From the NCBI GenBank assembly GCA_964020085.1, contig OZ026597.1, forward strand, positions 12,919,644-12,983,643: 64,000 bases of DNA, in the 5' to 3' direction. Positions within the stretch are counted from its first letter, which is position 1, and every line of letters begins with the position of its first letter. A program made the translations under genes and the position numbers. Of this stretch, positions 32,179-42,448 are shown in pieces. This DNA comes from Micromussa lordhowensis (taxonomy: Eukaryota > Cnidaria > Anthozoa > Scleractinia > Lobophylliidae). A model generated the notes under the pieces. The model was not told the origin of the DNA, did not search any database, and worked only from the letters and a program-made list of their open reading frames with translations.

Positions 32179-35100
32179 CTAATTGGAGTCCAGCAAAACG
32201 CACTTAGACACAGGTCTCAAAACAGTGTTTTGGCCAATTTGAATCTTGGCAACTCGAACATGGCCGTCTCGTCCAGGAAAGACTTCCAGAACTCTTCCCA
32301 AAGGCCAGTGTGCTCTGGGGCAATCAGGAGAGATGGCAAGCACAATATCACCAATCTTGAGATCCGGTTTTATTTCGGTCCACTTCTGGCGCGCATTTAA
32401 TAAAGGAAGCCACTCCTTCATCCATCTCTTCCAGAAGTGTGAAATTAACTCTTGAACTCGCCTCCATCTATTCCTCGGGCTAAACTCGACTTCATCAACC
32501 GATTCTGGCGCTGAGACACCTCCCATCTGGCCATGAAGAAAGTGGTTAGGTGTGAGTGGTGTAGCGTCTCTAGGGTCGGCTGACTGATACGTAAGTGGAC
32601 GGGAATTCATTAAGGCTTCTACTCCTACAAAGGCGGTGGTTAGTTCTTCGTCGTTGACATCTGCATTACGGAGTATCGCACGTATAGCCTTTTTTGCTGC
32701 TTTGATCATGACTTCATGAACTCCTCCAAAATGGGGCGCTAATGGTGGGTTAAACGACCACTTAACTCCTTTCTCGGCGGTCTGATCTTGAATTCTATTC
32801 TGATCCAGTCCGTCGACGAGCTCTCGAAGCTCTCTGTCTGCTCCAATGAAGTTTGTACCCCGATCACTGACGATTGTTAATGGATATCCTCTGCGACTGG
32901 TCATTCGGACGAAACACCTTAAAAAGCTGTCGGTGTCCAGACCGTAAGCCATCTCTAAATGCACTGCTCGACTTGATAAACAGGTAAATAGGCACAGCCA
33001 ACGTTTTTGTCGCCGTTTCCCGCGACCTTGGACGGTGATGAAGGGACCTCCATAATCAACGGACACATGGGCGAATGCACGAAGTGGTTGACGTAACCTT
33101 ACATCCGGTAGTGGTGCCATGATTTGGTCAGCGGCTTTCAACTTGCGTCTCCTACACTCATTGCATGACTTTTCCCAATCTCGTATTTCTTCTCGTGCTG
33201 CTACTATCCAGTACTTGGTTGAGAGATTTGCAAGTGTATGATTGGTTCCGGTGATATGATGTCCAGCCTCGTGATAGTGTTTCACGATCAATTTGGTCAC
33301 CCAGTTCCCTCTTGGCAAGATGACAGGAAAACGCACATCATAGGGAAGATTTTCGGCGTACTGTAACCGTCCGTCAGCACGAAGCAAGCCATCATGGTCG
33401 ACTTTTGGCGTTAACTTTAATAATCGGCTCTTCTTAGGCAAGGCCCGGTTTGCTTGAATGGCACTAAACTCCTTAGCGAAGTCTTTCCGCTGTGCAGCAC
33501 GAATGACTTGAACTTCAATGTTCTGGATCTCTTCAGGGGCTAGGGGGCCAACAGTCCGATCCTCGCGTCTCGCAAGACAATTATTAATAAATCTGATGAC
33601 CCAGCAAGACACCCGCGTCAGCCTTGTCCAACTTGACCAGTTGACTGGATTCAGCTTCCATGTGGGATCTTTAGAGACAGGAATTGAGACAAAACACTGT
33701 TGTTGAAGAATAAGACAGGTCTTCCGTGCTTCCTTTTTCACCTCCGATCCCTCCTCAATCTTGGTTTGTGGCCAATCGTTTTCAGCTTGCAGAAGAAATT
33801 GTGGACCATTCCACCAGAGCTGGCTTTCCATTAGGCTGTGGGCAACTAGTCCACGGGAACATAGGTCAGCTGGATTTTCTTTAGATTCTACGTACTGCCA
33901 CTGCTCGGGGCTCGACTGGCGCTGAATCTCTCCAACTCTATTCGCAACAAATGGTCGAAACTGCCTTCCTCTGCCACGGATCCAGTATAAGACGTCCATA
34001 CTATCAGACCAGAAATGGGCGTCAGCTATCGGAATGTTCAAGGCTCTCACAAACGACGTCGTTAGGTTCAGACCTAAAATGGCCGCCATCAGTTCCAGCC
34101 GTGGTGTAGTCATTGGCTTCAAAGGGGCAACTTTAACTTTTGACGCGATGATGGAGACACCATTACGAAGCTGGTCGTATTCACACCTCAGGTAGCTCAC
34201 TGCACCGTAGGCATCTTTCGACGCGTCGACAAAGGTGTGAACAGAACTCGATTTCTCCACCTTAGGTTCTCGCAGGCTTCTGGGAACTTTGATTTCTTTC
34301 AACTCCTCCAACTCCGAGAACCATTCCTTTACTCGAACAGAGATTTCAGGAGTAATGGGTTCGTCCCAGCCTAACCCCATTGACCACAAATCTTGGATAA
34401 GGATCTTTGCTCGCACTATGAATGGACTTGCGAGGCCCAGTGGATCAAAAACAGCCGCCACTCTTCCCAAGATAGACCTTTTGGTGAGAACATCTTCCTC
34501 CACAGGTGTCGCAACGTGAAAGGAGAAAACATCTTCCTGTGCACTCCATAAAACCCCAAGGGTCTTCGTCAAAGGCAAAGCATTGTAGTTAAGATCTATT
34601 TCAAACGCTCTGAGTTCCTGGGGAATGACTGTAAGTACCTCTGGTGAATTACTTAGCCATTTTCGAGCTTTCATTCCTGCTTCATCCCACAGGCCTTGAA
34701 GTTGGTGAAACAACTGGACTGCACTGTCATTGTCCCTAGTTGAATCCAACGAGTCATCCATGTATGTCGACTTCATCACGGTCTCAGCAGCAAGGGGAAA
34801 TTTCTCCTCGTGGATCCTGGCATTCTCCTGGGACACGAATTGGGCACGAAACGGAGCAGATGCGTCTCCGAACACCACACGTTCAAATTCGTATACATCA
34901 GGTTCGCGATCAACTTCCAAATTCCTCCAAAGAAATCTGAACTTTGGGCGGTCTTCAGGCGGGATACGAATCTGTAAGTACATCTCACTGACGTCACAGG
35001 CAATAGCTACTGGGAAACGACGGAAACGGAGAAGCACATCGAACAGATTTGTCTGTAGTTTGGGACCTGGCAGGATGTGATCGTTCAAGGATGTACCCTG

Positions 35101-37635
35101 AAATTTGGCGCTGGCATCAAATACGATTCTGGTTTTTGTAGTTGACCTCTCAGGACGACATACTGGGAAATGAGGTAGATACCAAGGATTTTCCGGTTCA
35201 TTCTCGTTGTGATGCACCTTGCGTATGTACCCTTTGTCAATGTAGGAGGTAACAACCCGCTGGTAATCTTCTCCCACCGAAGACTGTCGAATCAAACGCT
35301 TCTCTGTATTTCTAAGACGACTGTAGGCCATCTCATAATTGTTTGGTAACGTTGGACAATCAGTTTTCCAAGGTGTCGCAACTTGGTAACGCTCCCCATC
35401 ATGAGTGAGTGAGAGGCGAATCTTGTCTAACGCAAGCTTCTCTTCTCTAGACAATATCTTCACGTCATTCTCTTGGATGCCTAGAGTGTCTATCTCCCAG
35501 AACCTTTTCAGAGAATCGTTGATTTCATCAAATATATGAGGTCTGGTGAAAAAGGTACAGGCCAGATTCGTCCTGTGGCTCCTGATAACAGCTCTCCCTT
35601 GTGGGGGACCAACACACGACCAGCCCAAGGGCCCTAATCTTGCAATCGGCTCTCCCGGATTTCCTCTGACGTCACACTTTGAGTAGTGGAGATCGATTTG
35701 ATCTTGACCAATGAGCACGTCAACAATAGGGTCAGCTGGCGGTTCTGGAAATTTGCAGACGCGTAAATGGGGCCATCGATCCTGAAATTTTGACCAAACA
35801 ACAGCCTTGTAATTTCCAGTTACACGACGCGGACAGGTTAGAGCTTTAAAGGGTAACCTCACATTTCCATCAGAGCTTTCCAGCGTCATGCTTACAGGCA
35901 TTGAATCGAACGTTTCCACGCTCTCATTAAGAACATTAACTGTGACTTGCTCGTATGTTGCAGACAAACCAAGTGCACCAGCTAGCTCCTCGTTTACATA
36001 AGAAACACTACTTGCATCATCTAAAAGGGCGTTTACTTTAATCTTCCTTCCATTTGCAGACAACCAAATGGGCACTGTTCGTAGAGACACAGTTTCTTGA
36101 TTCTGCGCGGAAGCGAGCGTGGTAAGGTGGGAGTGCTCTTCGATGCCCTGTTCTGCATTTGGTAAGGCTGGTTCGTCACTTGGCACAGTTGCAAAGGCTC
36201 TTGTAGGGGGAAGAGAAGAATTTGAGGATTCCTCGACGACAGTTAGTTCGTGGGCTTGAATTTCCTGGGATTGATGCAGGAGTTTGTCGTGATTTCTCTT
36301 GCAGCCATTAATTCCACATTCTTTCGCTCTCTTACAGTCCCTTCCTTGGTGATTATTAGCCAAACAACGAAAACATAGTTTCTTTTCTTTAGCAATTTTC
36401 CACCTGTCGTCAACGCTCATAGATTTGTATTCCTCACAGTTTCTGATTGAGTGATTCCCTTGGCAAATGTAACACTTCTGCTTAAAGGTAGTAAATGTTC
36501 GATTCCACCGTTTCCTAACGTCCTCCTTCGGCTTTCCTTTGCCACCATGAAGCCCCTCCACGGTTTCCACAGCTTTCACTTGATACTCTGATTCCTCAGT
36601 TATCCAGTCTCGAAGAGTCTCAATAGATTCTGGTCGACCGCTTTCTTTTACCCAACGGTAAAATCTGGACAACATAGATTTCGGAATCTTTTCCAGAACA
36701 ACAGTGTAGAGAAGGCTTCCAGGATCTAATTCACTCCATCGACCATGTTCGCGGAGAGTAACGACCGTGCTTGCGAGAGTATCAGCAAATTTCTCGAGTT
36801 CCTGTACGTTTCCTTCTTGAATTGATTTAATTCTCTTTACCTCCTCGAGATAATTCTGAAGTTGTCTTCTTTCGCCACCAAATCTTCGTTTGAGAGTTTT
36901 TTTGGCCTCTTCATACGCTTCTTCTGAAAAGCCAAGCTTCGATATTGATTCTTCTGCCTTTCCCTGAAGGCAAGCCTTTAGCCTTATCATCTTGTATTTC
37001 GCCGGCTCATCAGAGTCATCCACAATGCTTTCGAAGGCTGTCCAGAAGTATTCAAACTTTGTCTTGTCACCAGAGAATGTCGGCAATTTAATTCGTTCGA
37101 GTTTCCTATCGGCAGAAGTACTTGGTGGTTGTTTCGATTGCGAAAAGAAAGGCTTCGCTGTTGCTTCTGGATTTTTCGGCGGCAAACTGTCGTCCAACGG
37201 CGGCAATTGTTTCGCCTCCACGTGTTTATCAGAAGCTGTCGACGACGGTTTCCGAGGGGAAGAAGAGAGAAAATCTTTCACTGAGGCAATTTCTTTATCG
37301 GTAGCTTCGATTATCTTGTCGATTTCTTCATTTGATCGCTCGACGTTCTTCTTATCATTTACTCTCTCGTAAATAACTATCAGGTCTTCCAAAATTTGCA
37401 CTGCATCCATTTTTTTCTCCTCCACGTTTTCGAGGGCGATTAAAATTGCTTCCCTGTCGATTGTTTCATCGGACATTAGCCTCATTAGACGGGTATAGAG
37501 CTTGGTAAGCTGCATTTTCAAAACACGTTTCTGCCCTTTTAACTCCTCCAGCAGAACCTCATTTGCATCGGCTTCGTCTTCAGCGCTTCCCGTACTTTCT
37601 TCGACGCTTTCCGCAGTTTCTGCAGTTTCGGACAT
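32179..37635 (-). CDS. BEL/Pao Gag-Pol polyprotein
   Basis: A single frame of 1818 codons from the ATG at 37635. An in-frame ATG at 37713 lies inside the LTR and is less likely. Domains in order: acidic coiled-coil N-terminus (about 1-130), Gag-like DUF1759 region (about 185-350), two CCHC knuckles (CYICQGNHSIRNC near 387, and a CX2CX4HX4C), aspartic protease with LLDDASS (near 535), reverse transcriptase with YMDDS (near 957), RNase H-like segment (near 1200), H2C2 zinc finger (about 1450-1490), integrase with D-D-E candidates near 1525, 1590 and 1638, and a C-terminal DUF5641-type region. The product would make virus-like particles, copy the RNA and integrate the cDNA. Nothing visible is broken, so the element may be competent. 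Confidence 0.92.
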   Translation of the reverse strand: MSETAETAESVEESTGSAEDEADANEVLLEELKGQKRVLKMQLTKLYTRLMRLMSDETIDREAILIALENVEEKKMDAVQILEDLIVIYERVNDKKNVERSNEEIDKIIEATDKEIASVKDFLSSSPRKPSSTASDKHVEAKQLPPLDDSLPPKNPEATAKPFFSQSKQPPSTSADRKLERIKLPTFSGDKTKFEYFWTAFESIVDDSDEPAKYKMIRLKACLQGKAEESISKLGFSEEAYEEAKKTLKRRFGGERRQLQNYLEEVKRIKSIQEGNVQELEKFADTLASTVVTLREHGRWSELDPGSLLYTVVLEKIPKSMLSRFYRWVKESGRPESIETLRDWITEESEYQVKAVETVEGLHGGKGKPKEDVRKRWNRTFTTFKQKCYICQGNHSIRNCEEYKSMSVDDRWKIAKEKKLCFRCLANNHQGRDCKRAKECGINGCKRNHDKLLHQSQEIQAHELTVVEESSNSSLPPTRAFATVPSDEPALPNAEQGIEEHSHLTTLASAQNQETVSLRTVPIWLSANGRKIKVNALLDDASSVSYVNEELAGALGLSATYEQVTVNVLNESVETFDSMPVSMTLESSDGNVRLPFKALTCPRRVTGNYKAVVWSKFQDRWPHLRVCKFPEPPADPIVDVLIGQDQIDLHYSKCDVRGNPGEPIARLGPLGWSCVGPPQGRAVIRSHRTNLACTFFTRPHIFDEINDSLKRFWEIDTLGIQENDVKILSREEKLALDKIRLSLTHDGERYQVATPWKTDCPTLPNNYEMAYSRLRNTEKRLIRQSSVGEDYQRVVTSYIDKGYIRKVHHNENEPENPWYLPHFPVCRPERSTTKTRIVFDASAKFQGTSLNDHILPGPKLQTNLFDVLLRFRRFPVAIACDVSEMYLQIRIPPEDRPKFRFLWRNLEVDREPDVYEFERVVFGDASAPFRAQFVSQENARIHEEKFPLAAETVMKSTYMDDSLDSTRDNDSAVQLFHQLQGLWDEAGMKARKWLSNSPEVLTVIPQELRAFEIDLNYNALPLTKTLGVLWSAQEDVFSFHVATPVEEDVLTKRSILGRVAAVFDPLGLASPFIVRAKILIQDLWSMGLGWDEPITPEISVRVKEWFSELEELKEIKVPRSLREPKVEKSSSVHTFVDASKDAYGAVSYLRCEYDQLRNGVSIIASKVKVAPLKPMTTPRLELMAAILGLNLTTSFVRALNIPIADAHFWSDSMDVLYWIRGRGRQFRPFVANRVGEIQRQSSPEQWQYVESKENPADLCSRGLVAHSLMESQLWWNGPQFLLQAENDWPQTKIEEGSEVKKEARKTCLILQQQCFVSIPVSKDPTWKLNPVNWSSWTRLTRVSCWVIRFINNCLARREDRTVGPLAPEEIQNIEVQVIRAAQRKDFAKEFSAIQANRALPKKSRLLKLTPKVDHDGLLRADGRLQYAENLPYDVRFPVILPRGNWVTKLIVKHYHEAGHHITGTNHTLANLSTKYWIVAAREEIRDWEKSCNECRRRKLKAADQIMAPLPDVRLRQPLRAFAHVSVDYGGPFITVQGRGKRRQKRWLCLFTCLSSRAVHLEMAYGLDTDSFLRCFVRMTSRRGYPLTIVSDRGTNFIGADRELRELVDGLDQNRIQDQTAEKGVKWSFNPPLAPHFGGVHEVMIKAAKKAIRAILRNADVNDEELTTAFVGVEALMNSRPLTYQSADPRDATPLTPNHFLHGQMGGVSAPESVDEVEFSPRNRWRRVQELISHFWKRWMKEWLPLLNARQKWTEIKPDLKIGDIVLAISPDCPRAHWPLGRVLEVFPGRDGHVRVAKIQIGQNTVLRPVSKCVLLDSN

Positions 37636-37677
37636 CTTCTCGAACGGACTTGTGAACCTCGCTCTGCTACCAGTTTT

Positions 37678-37892
37678 TGGTGGGACGAAACGGCAACCCC
37701 AAAAAAATAACACGACTTCGAACTGTTAGAAACGTTTTTTCTTCACTTGCTGTTTCACTCGATAACACTCACAAACTGAATAATTATGCTAATATTTATA
37801 AGCTGAGCGACATTCGCACGATCCTAGAACACAATAACAGTTTCGCAACCTACATGCTCTTGGAAAACTATTTCGATAATGTCTTTTGTACA
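37678..37892 (-). repeat. BEL/Pao 5' LTR
   Basis: It has the same ends as the other LTR but carries an extra 14 bp (ttcgaactgttaga) after aataacacgac. It would contain the element's promoter. It is flanked by ttctg at 37893-37897. Confidence 0.9.
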
Positions 37893-38297
37893 TTCTGCCT
37901 CTAAGAAAAAGGCAAAAAGGAGGCAAAAATATGCCTAAGACGAAGTCTATTTACGGTAAGTTTGTTGTTAAATTCGGTTTGTTGTTGAAGCCATTCTTTT
38001 AGATAAATAAAGTGTTGCGAAAATTTAATAGTTGTTTTGATTTATTCATGCATGTCGACATAAGCAAATTTAATTGGTTTCTTCGTTGCACAATTTTCAC
38101 ATCTTACCTTTGAAGAGTGTCATTCCGAACTTTGTGGCGTGTTTGGTATTCCTCGGAATGGCATTTTCTTTCAGACACATCAACAAAGCGCGAGGCGGCC
38201 ATTTTGAAAAATAATACCTCGCCGGAGGTGATTATAGCGGAATATGACGCCATTCTCGGCCAATGAGAGCGCGAGGATTTCTATAATCACCTGAGTA

Positions 38298-38961
38298 TTT
38301 TTTTTCTTTTTTTTTGCGGTTACATTAAAGCTTTATTTGAAAAGCAGACAAACATTATTTACAACAAATGAAACAGTCAAATACACCTAAATACACTACA
38401 TACTAGACAAAAGAACATAAAATTCTAGTCCAGCACTATTTGAATATTCCAATGTTATTGATGCTACCTACGTAAGGAAATACAGGTATCACAGATATCT
38501 ACGACTTGAAGGAACATCTTCTTTAAGATATTTAACTATAAGATAAAATTTTAATCTATATATTGAACGCTATATTTTACGTTTAATTTAGTGACGAAAT
38601 CAGAGAGAGTAATTGATCTATTTTGGAGTTTGCTGGTGTAAATGTAATAGCGCATAAACAACAAGCTGTAATTGAGTTTTCTTAACAGAGTTTTGTTTAC
38701 AACTGAGGAGATGGGAAGAAGTCCGAATAAAGTTTCTTTAACCGACGGGTGTTGATTAGTGAAATGTAAGTTGTTGAACCATTGAATAACTCTTCGCTGG
38801 AACGCTTTTGAAAATTGGCAGTTAATAAATGTATGTTCGATGGAGTCTTCCTTTCCACAATATAAACAATCACTATCTTGTTTAATACCAAAGCAGCATA
38901 ATTCTTTCTTGGTAACTATAATTCTCTGTAAGAATTTGTAGTGAAATTCTTTTAATTTATT
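38298..38961 (-). mobile_element. 5'-truncated LINE, 12-bp target duplication
   Basis: The insertion is bounded by atcacctgagta at 38286-38297 and 38962-38973, i.e. exactly at the right end of the TA-flanked element. The plus-strand T-rich start is the poly-A tail. The minus-strand frame encodes only the last part of an L1-type ORF2 (LKEFHYKFLQRIIVTKKELC, then CLYCGKEDSIEHTFINC knuckle). It is a different lineage from the LINE at 16843. Confidence 0.85.
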
Positions 38962-38973
38962 ATCACCTGAGTA

Positions 38974-39420
38974 AATATCGACCGATGAATCGACCAATCT
39001 ATCGGCAGAAATATCGACCGATGGCCGGCAGGTACAAAACACAGGTCACAGGTCATTGTTCTGGGTTGTTTCAGTATAGGTAAAACAATGACCTGTGACC
39101 TGTGTTTTGTACCTGCCGATCGATACTAAAGCGTTTATCGACCGGTCAAGTATCGACCGATGTATCAACCGATATATCGACCGATACCTATCAATATACT
39201 GGCATGGGTGAAGTATCGGTAGAGCATCGGTGAAGTATCCGTACGCCAACTATATCGACCGATGGGATAATCGGTCGATACATCGGTCGATACTCGACCG
39301 ATATATAAACCTATACTCAACCGAAAATCGACCAATACTCGGTCGATATTCGACCGATACTTGGCCGAATATTGACCGATATATAGACCGATGATACATC
39401 GACCGATACATCGATCGCGG
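38974..39420. repeat. TCGACCGAT-type degenerate array, right half
   Basis: Words such as tatcgaccgat and atcggtcgata recur roughly every 10 nt. It resumes directly after the LINE target duplication. It is interrupted by a perfect 34-nt inverted repeat at 39027-39117. Confidence 0.75.
39027..39117. repeat. Perfect 34-bp inverted repeat with 23-bp loop
   Basis: The left arm 39027-39060 (ggcaggtacaaaacacaggt and on) and right arm 39084-39117 are exact reverse complements. Lack of any mismatch suggests a recent origin or ongoing correction. Confidence 0.9.
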
Positions 39421-39599
39421 CCTCCAAAAAATACATGATCCCCCTATCTTGCTTGATTCTCGATCTCTGACGAAAAGGGAGACTTCATTATCAAAAATCC
39501 ACACAATCCCCACAAAGCAAGGTGTTCCATCAATTTATATTGACATTGAATAGTGAGAAGTAGACTGAACAAGGGCTTACCTCTAAAAAAGCTGTGCTT

Positions 39600-39855
39600 A
39601 ATAATGGTAATAGGACTGAGTGGAGTCCAATTTGGTCTGTAATCATACGAGTGATTAACAAAATCGGACGACCGCGAAGCGGGAGTCCGATTTAGTAGTA
39701 AGTAAGTAAGTAAGTAAAATCTTTATTTAAACTCGGTTAAAAATCTTCAGTTACACTAAGTATTTTAATTACAATCATTTTATAAAAATTAAAATGACTA
39801 TAAAAAACTGGTTTACAAGATTGCCGAGTGGGAATCGAATGTTTCAAGTGCGCGG

Positions 39856-39900
<45 letters not shown>

Positions 39901-40328
39901 TTTTCAGGAAGAGAATTCCATAGTAGGGCACCGCTATAGCCAAAGCTGCGTTTCAAATAGTCAGTACGCGGCTTGGGCAAGTTTAACTTACGGAAAGAAT
40001 TACGCAAGTCATAGTCTGTATGCCGCTCACTGAATAAATCGCGCAAGTACACTGGGGCTAGCCCGTTGAGGGACTTAAACATCATTGTAGCTTTCTGCTA
40101 GCCGGTCCCACTTCAAAGTTTCAAGAAGCAGGCTTGAGTTTGCCTCATACTTGGCTTGCAGAATAACCCTAGCCGCTCGGTTTTGCAATTTTTGCAGTTT
40201 TTCACATAGATAAGAACTCAGTCCATCCCAAACGGGGGCACAGTAATCGAAATGAGGTTGTGATTTGTTAATCACAAGTATGATTACAGACTGAATTGGA
40301 CGACAAGATGTCCTGTTACCAATTAATC
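39600..40328. mobile_element. Palindromic MITE split by a LINE
   Basis: The left arm gtccaatttggtctgtaatc pairs with the right arm gattacagactgaattggac, and the outer ends taataggact / tcctgttacc pair loosely. The inner hairpin gtccgattt is interrupted by the LINE at 39694-40260. Confidence 0.65.
39694..40260 (-). mobile_element. LINE 3' end with (ACTT)n tail
   Basis: The plus-strand left end is an agtaagtaagta run, i.e. a microsatellite 3' tail as in CR1/L2-type LINEs. Two overlapping minus-strand frames, offset by a frameshift near 40080, encode QPHFDYCAPVWDG, QNRAARVILQA and FGYSGALLWNSLPENIR, the end of the reverse transcriptase protein. Confidence 0.75.
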
Positions 40329-40357
40329 AAAACTTTGACAAAATTCGAGAAAGGGAC

Positions 40358-40663
40358 CAATCAATCAATCAATCAATCAATAATCTTTATTTATAAACGA
40401 TAAGAATTTAAAGCGACGCTTCGCTTGTGGGGTCGTGTCTAAATAATTAAGTAAGATAACTAATAAATTAAAAAATAAATAGGATATACACCAGCTAAAA
40501 TCATATAGCTACTCACTACTTACAAGTCTAAAACGATAAAGACTAAGATTCTAAAATACAAGGTGGTACTCCAGTATCGACCAATCATTAACACTAATTA
40601 TACTTAAAATCTTCCTGCCTTCTGGTTAATGTTTGAGGGGAGATGCAGTCAAAATCTGAGGGT
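40358..40663 (-). mobile_element. LINE 3' UTR and (ATTG)n tail, detached end of the twin-primed LINE
   Basis: On the minus strand the sequence runs to a stop after ISPQTLTRRQEDFKYN, then an AT-rich 3' UTR, aataaag, and a repeated attg tail (plus-strand caatcaatcaat at 40358-40381). Its inner edge reads LPSDFD while the edge at 45923 reads ELPSVM. It therefore looks like the continuation of that LINE across the 40664-45922 insertion. The join is inferred. Confidence 0.5.
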
Positions 40664-40755
40664 TGTCCAATACACACAATCTGATACAGATTGAAAATTC
40701 CTAATTTCGGTCCGTACTGTTTGTTACGTAGTGCTAGCGTTCTACCATTTGTAAA

Positions 40756-41185
40756 GGTCGTTTTCAATCCGTAGACGATCGGAAAATTGCATCTCATTAA
40801 GAGGACTTAGAAAATTTTCCTAGGCTTTACCGGTGTGAAGGGGGGTTACGGGTTGTCGATCCGTACGGATCGTACGGATGGAATAGGTCGTTTTCAATCC
40901 GTAGACGATCGGAAAATTACATCTCATTAAGGGGACTTAGAAAATTTTCCTAGGCTTTACCGGTGTGAAGGGGGGTTACAAGTTGTCGATCCGTACGGAT
41001 CGTACGGATGGAATAGGTCGTTTTCGATCTGTAGACGATGCATCTCATTAACGGGACTTAGAAAATATTTTCCTATAGGCTTTACCGGTGTGAAGGGGGG
41101 TTACGGGTTGTCGATCCGTACGGAACGTACGGATGGAATAGGTCGTTTTCGATCCGTAGACGATCGGAAAATTGCATCTCATTAA
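40756..41185. repeat. 130-bp tandem repeat, first array
   Basis: ggtcgttttc recurs at 40756, 40886, 41016 and 41141. Each unit has a TTAA site (gcatctcattaagg), gctttaccggtgtgaag, and the palindromic core gatccgtacggatcgtacgg with two CGTACG words. Confidence 0.9.
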
Positions 41186-41599
41186 GGCGGGGGTACACGT
41201 GAATTTAAGTGAAATTTTGGTAAGTTTAAAGAGAGGTTGAAAGGGAAAAAAAAGGGTTATGGAACACCACCAGACAGTTGCCTGACCGCACAATGGCACC
41301 CCAGGTTGTTGGGCAACTGTTTGGAGTGTATGAACCAATTTTTAATTTCAAACTCTAATTTTAAAACAACACCAAATCTTCAAAATTTCCTATTTCCATC
41401 AATTTTACTAATCCTTTAAGAAAAACTATTTCTCTCCAAATATACCTAAAAATCACCAAAAAATTTACAAAACAACCCAAAACATAGATATGTGAAATGA
41501 GCATAGAGATTCTTGATTGCTTGAAACGTCAACGAGATATTTGCATAAAAAACATACTACCCAGCCAAAATACGGCTTTCATGTGTACCCCCACCTTAA
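41182..41599. mobile_element. TTAA-flanked MITE A
   Basis: The ends are TTAA-ggcgggggtacac and gtgtacccccacc-TTAA, perfect apart from one base. It inserted at the TTAA of a 130-bp repeat unit. It is about 420 bp and non-coding. TTAA targeting fits piggyBac-type mobilisation. Confidence 0.75.
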
Positions 41600-42094
41600 G
41601 AGGAAGTTTTTAAGGTCATTCAAGCTGTAGCTACTGTCAAGCTAATAGGTGTGAAGAAAATCACAAGTTTAACACGTCTGTCAAGATAACAAATGAAAAC
41701 AGCAATTGCATGGCGTTATAGGATGAAAACAAGCTTAGCGCCAAAACGAGGCTACGCCTCGTGCGAGTCTAAGAAATGCCTCCCAAAAGGGAGGCAAAGA
41801 GCTTTTCACCTCCTACTTAAAGTTAGTTGCATCGAAGAGATGTTGGAGGCTCCTCGTGCGGGTGGACCGGTGAGGGTGGGACTCTGCAGAGACTCTGCTC
41901 CCGTTAACCCTACCCCCATGAGGGGGGTAGGGGGGAGCAGAGAACGAGGAGCATTTTGCTTGAATTATTTTTCGTTTTTTCCCTTTAAATAAACATGTTT
42001 AAAACACGCGTTTTAACCTGTATCCATATCAGATGAATATATCTGGCATTAAAAACTTGATTTAAACGTCAAGAATATTCGAAATTGTCCGCCT
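41600..42094. other. Segment between MITEs, unassigned
   Basis: It contains short hairpins (gaggctacgcctc; cctcccaaaagggagg) and a polypurine/polypyrimidine pair around accctacccccatgaggggg. No gene is recognised. Confidence 0.4.
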
Positions 42095-42448
42095 TTAAGG
42101 CGGGGGTACACGTGAATTTAAGTGAAATTTTGGTAAGTTTAAAGAGAGGTTGAAAGGGAAAAAAAAGGGTTATGGAACATGAACCAATTTTTAATTTCAA
42201 ACTCTAATTTTAAAACAACACCAAATCTTCAAAATTTCCTATTTCCATCAATTTTACTAATCCTTTAAGAAAAACTATTTCTCTCCAAATATACCTAAAA
42301 ATCACCAAAAAATTTACAAAACAACCCAAAACATAGATATGTGAAATGAGCATAGAGATTCTTGATTGCTTGAAACGTCAACGAGATATTTGCATAAAAA
42401 ACATACTACCCAGCCAAAATACGGCTTTCATGTGTACCCCCACCTTAA
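42095..42448. mobile_element. TTAA-flanked MITE B (internal deletion of A)
   Basis: It has the same ends and sequence as MITE A but lacks the central segment that begins caccaccagacagttgcc. It shares its right TTAA with MITE C. Confidence 0.75.

Larger units (their letters stand above)
31927..37892 (-). mobile_element. BEL/Pao LTR retrotransposon with open gag-pol, full length
   Basis: The element has two LTRs of 201 and 215 bp, a 5-bp target duplication ttctg (31922-31926 and 37893-37897), and a tRNA-type primer site beginning tggtagcagagcg just inside the 5' LTR (about 37672-37660, minus). One uninterrupted gag-pol frame is present. No env-like frame is seen, so this is a retrotransposon rather than a retrovirus. 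The LTRs match by eye except for a 14-bp indel, indicating recent insertion. Confidence 0.92.
31791..38297. mobile_element. TA-flanked inverted-repeat DNA element, split by a BEL/Pao element
   Basis: A perfect 21-nt inverted repeat, tactcaggtgattatagaaat, lies at 31791-31811 and in reverse complement at 38277-38297. Without the BEL/Pao insertion (31927-37897) the element is only about 535 bp. The outermost TA on each side fits a Tc1/mariner-type target site. No transposase is present. Confidence 0.6.

Noticed and set aside
31927..37892. Whether the LTR element is an endogenous retrovirus.
   Set aside because: The domain order and DUF1759/DUF5641-type regions fit BEL/Pao, and there is no envelope-like frame between pol and the 3' LTR (52 bp).
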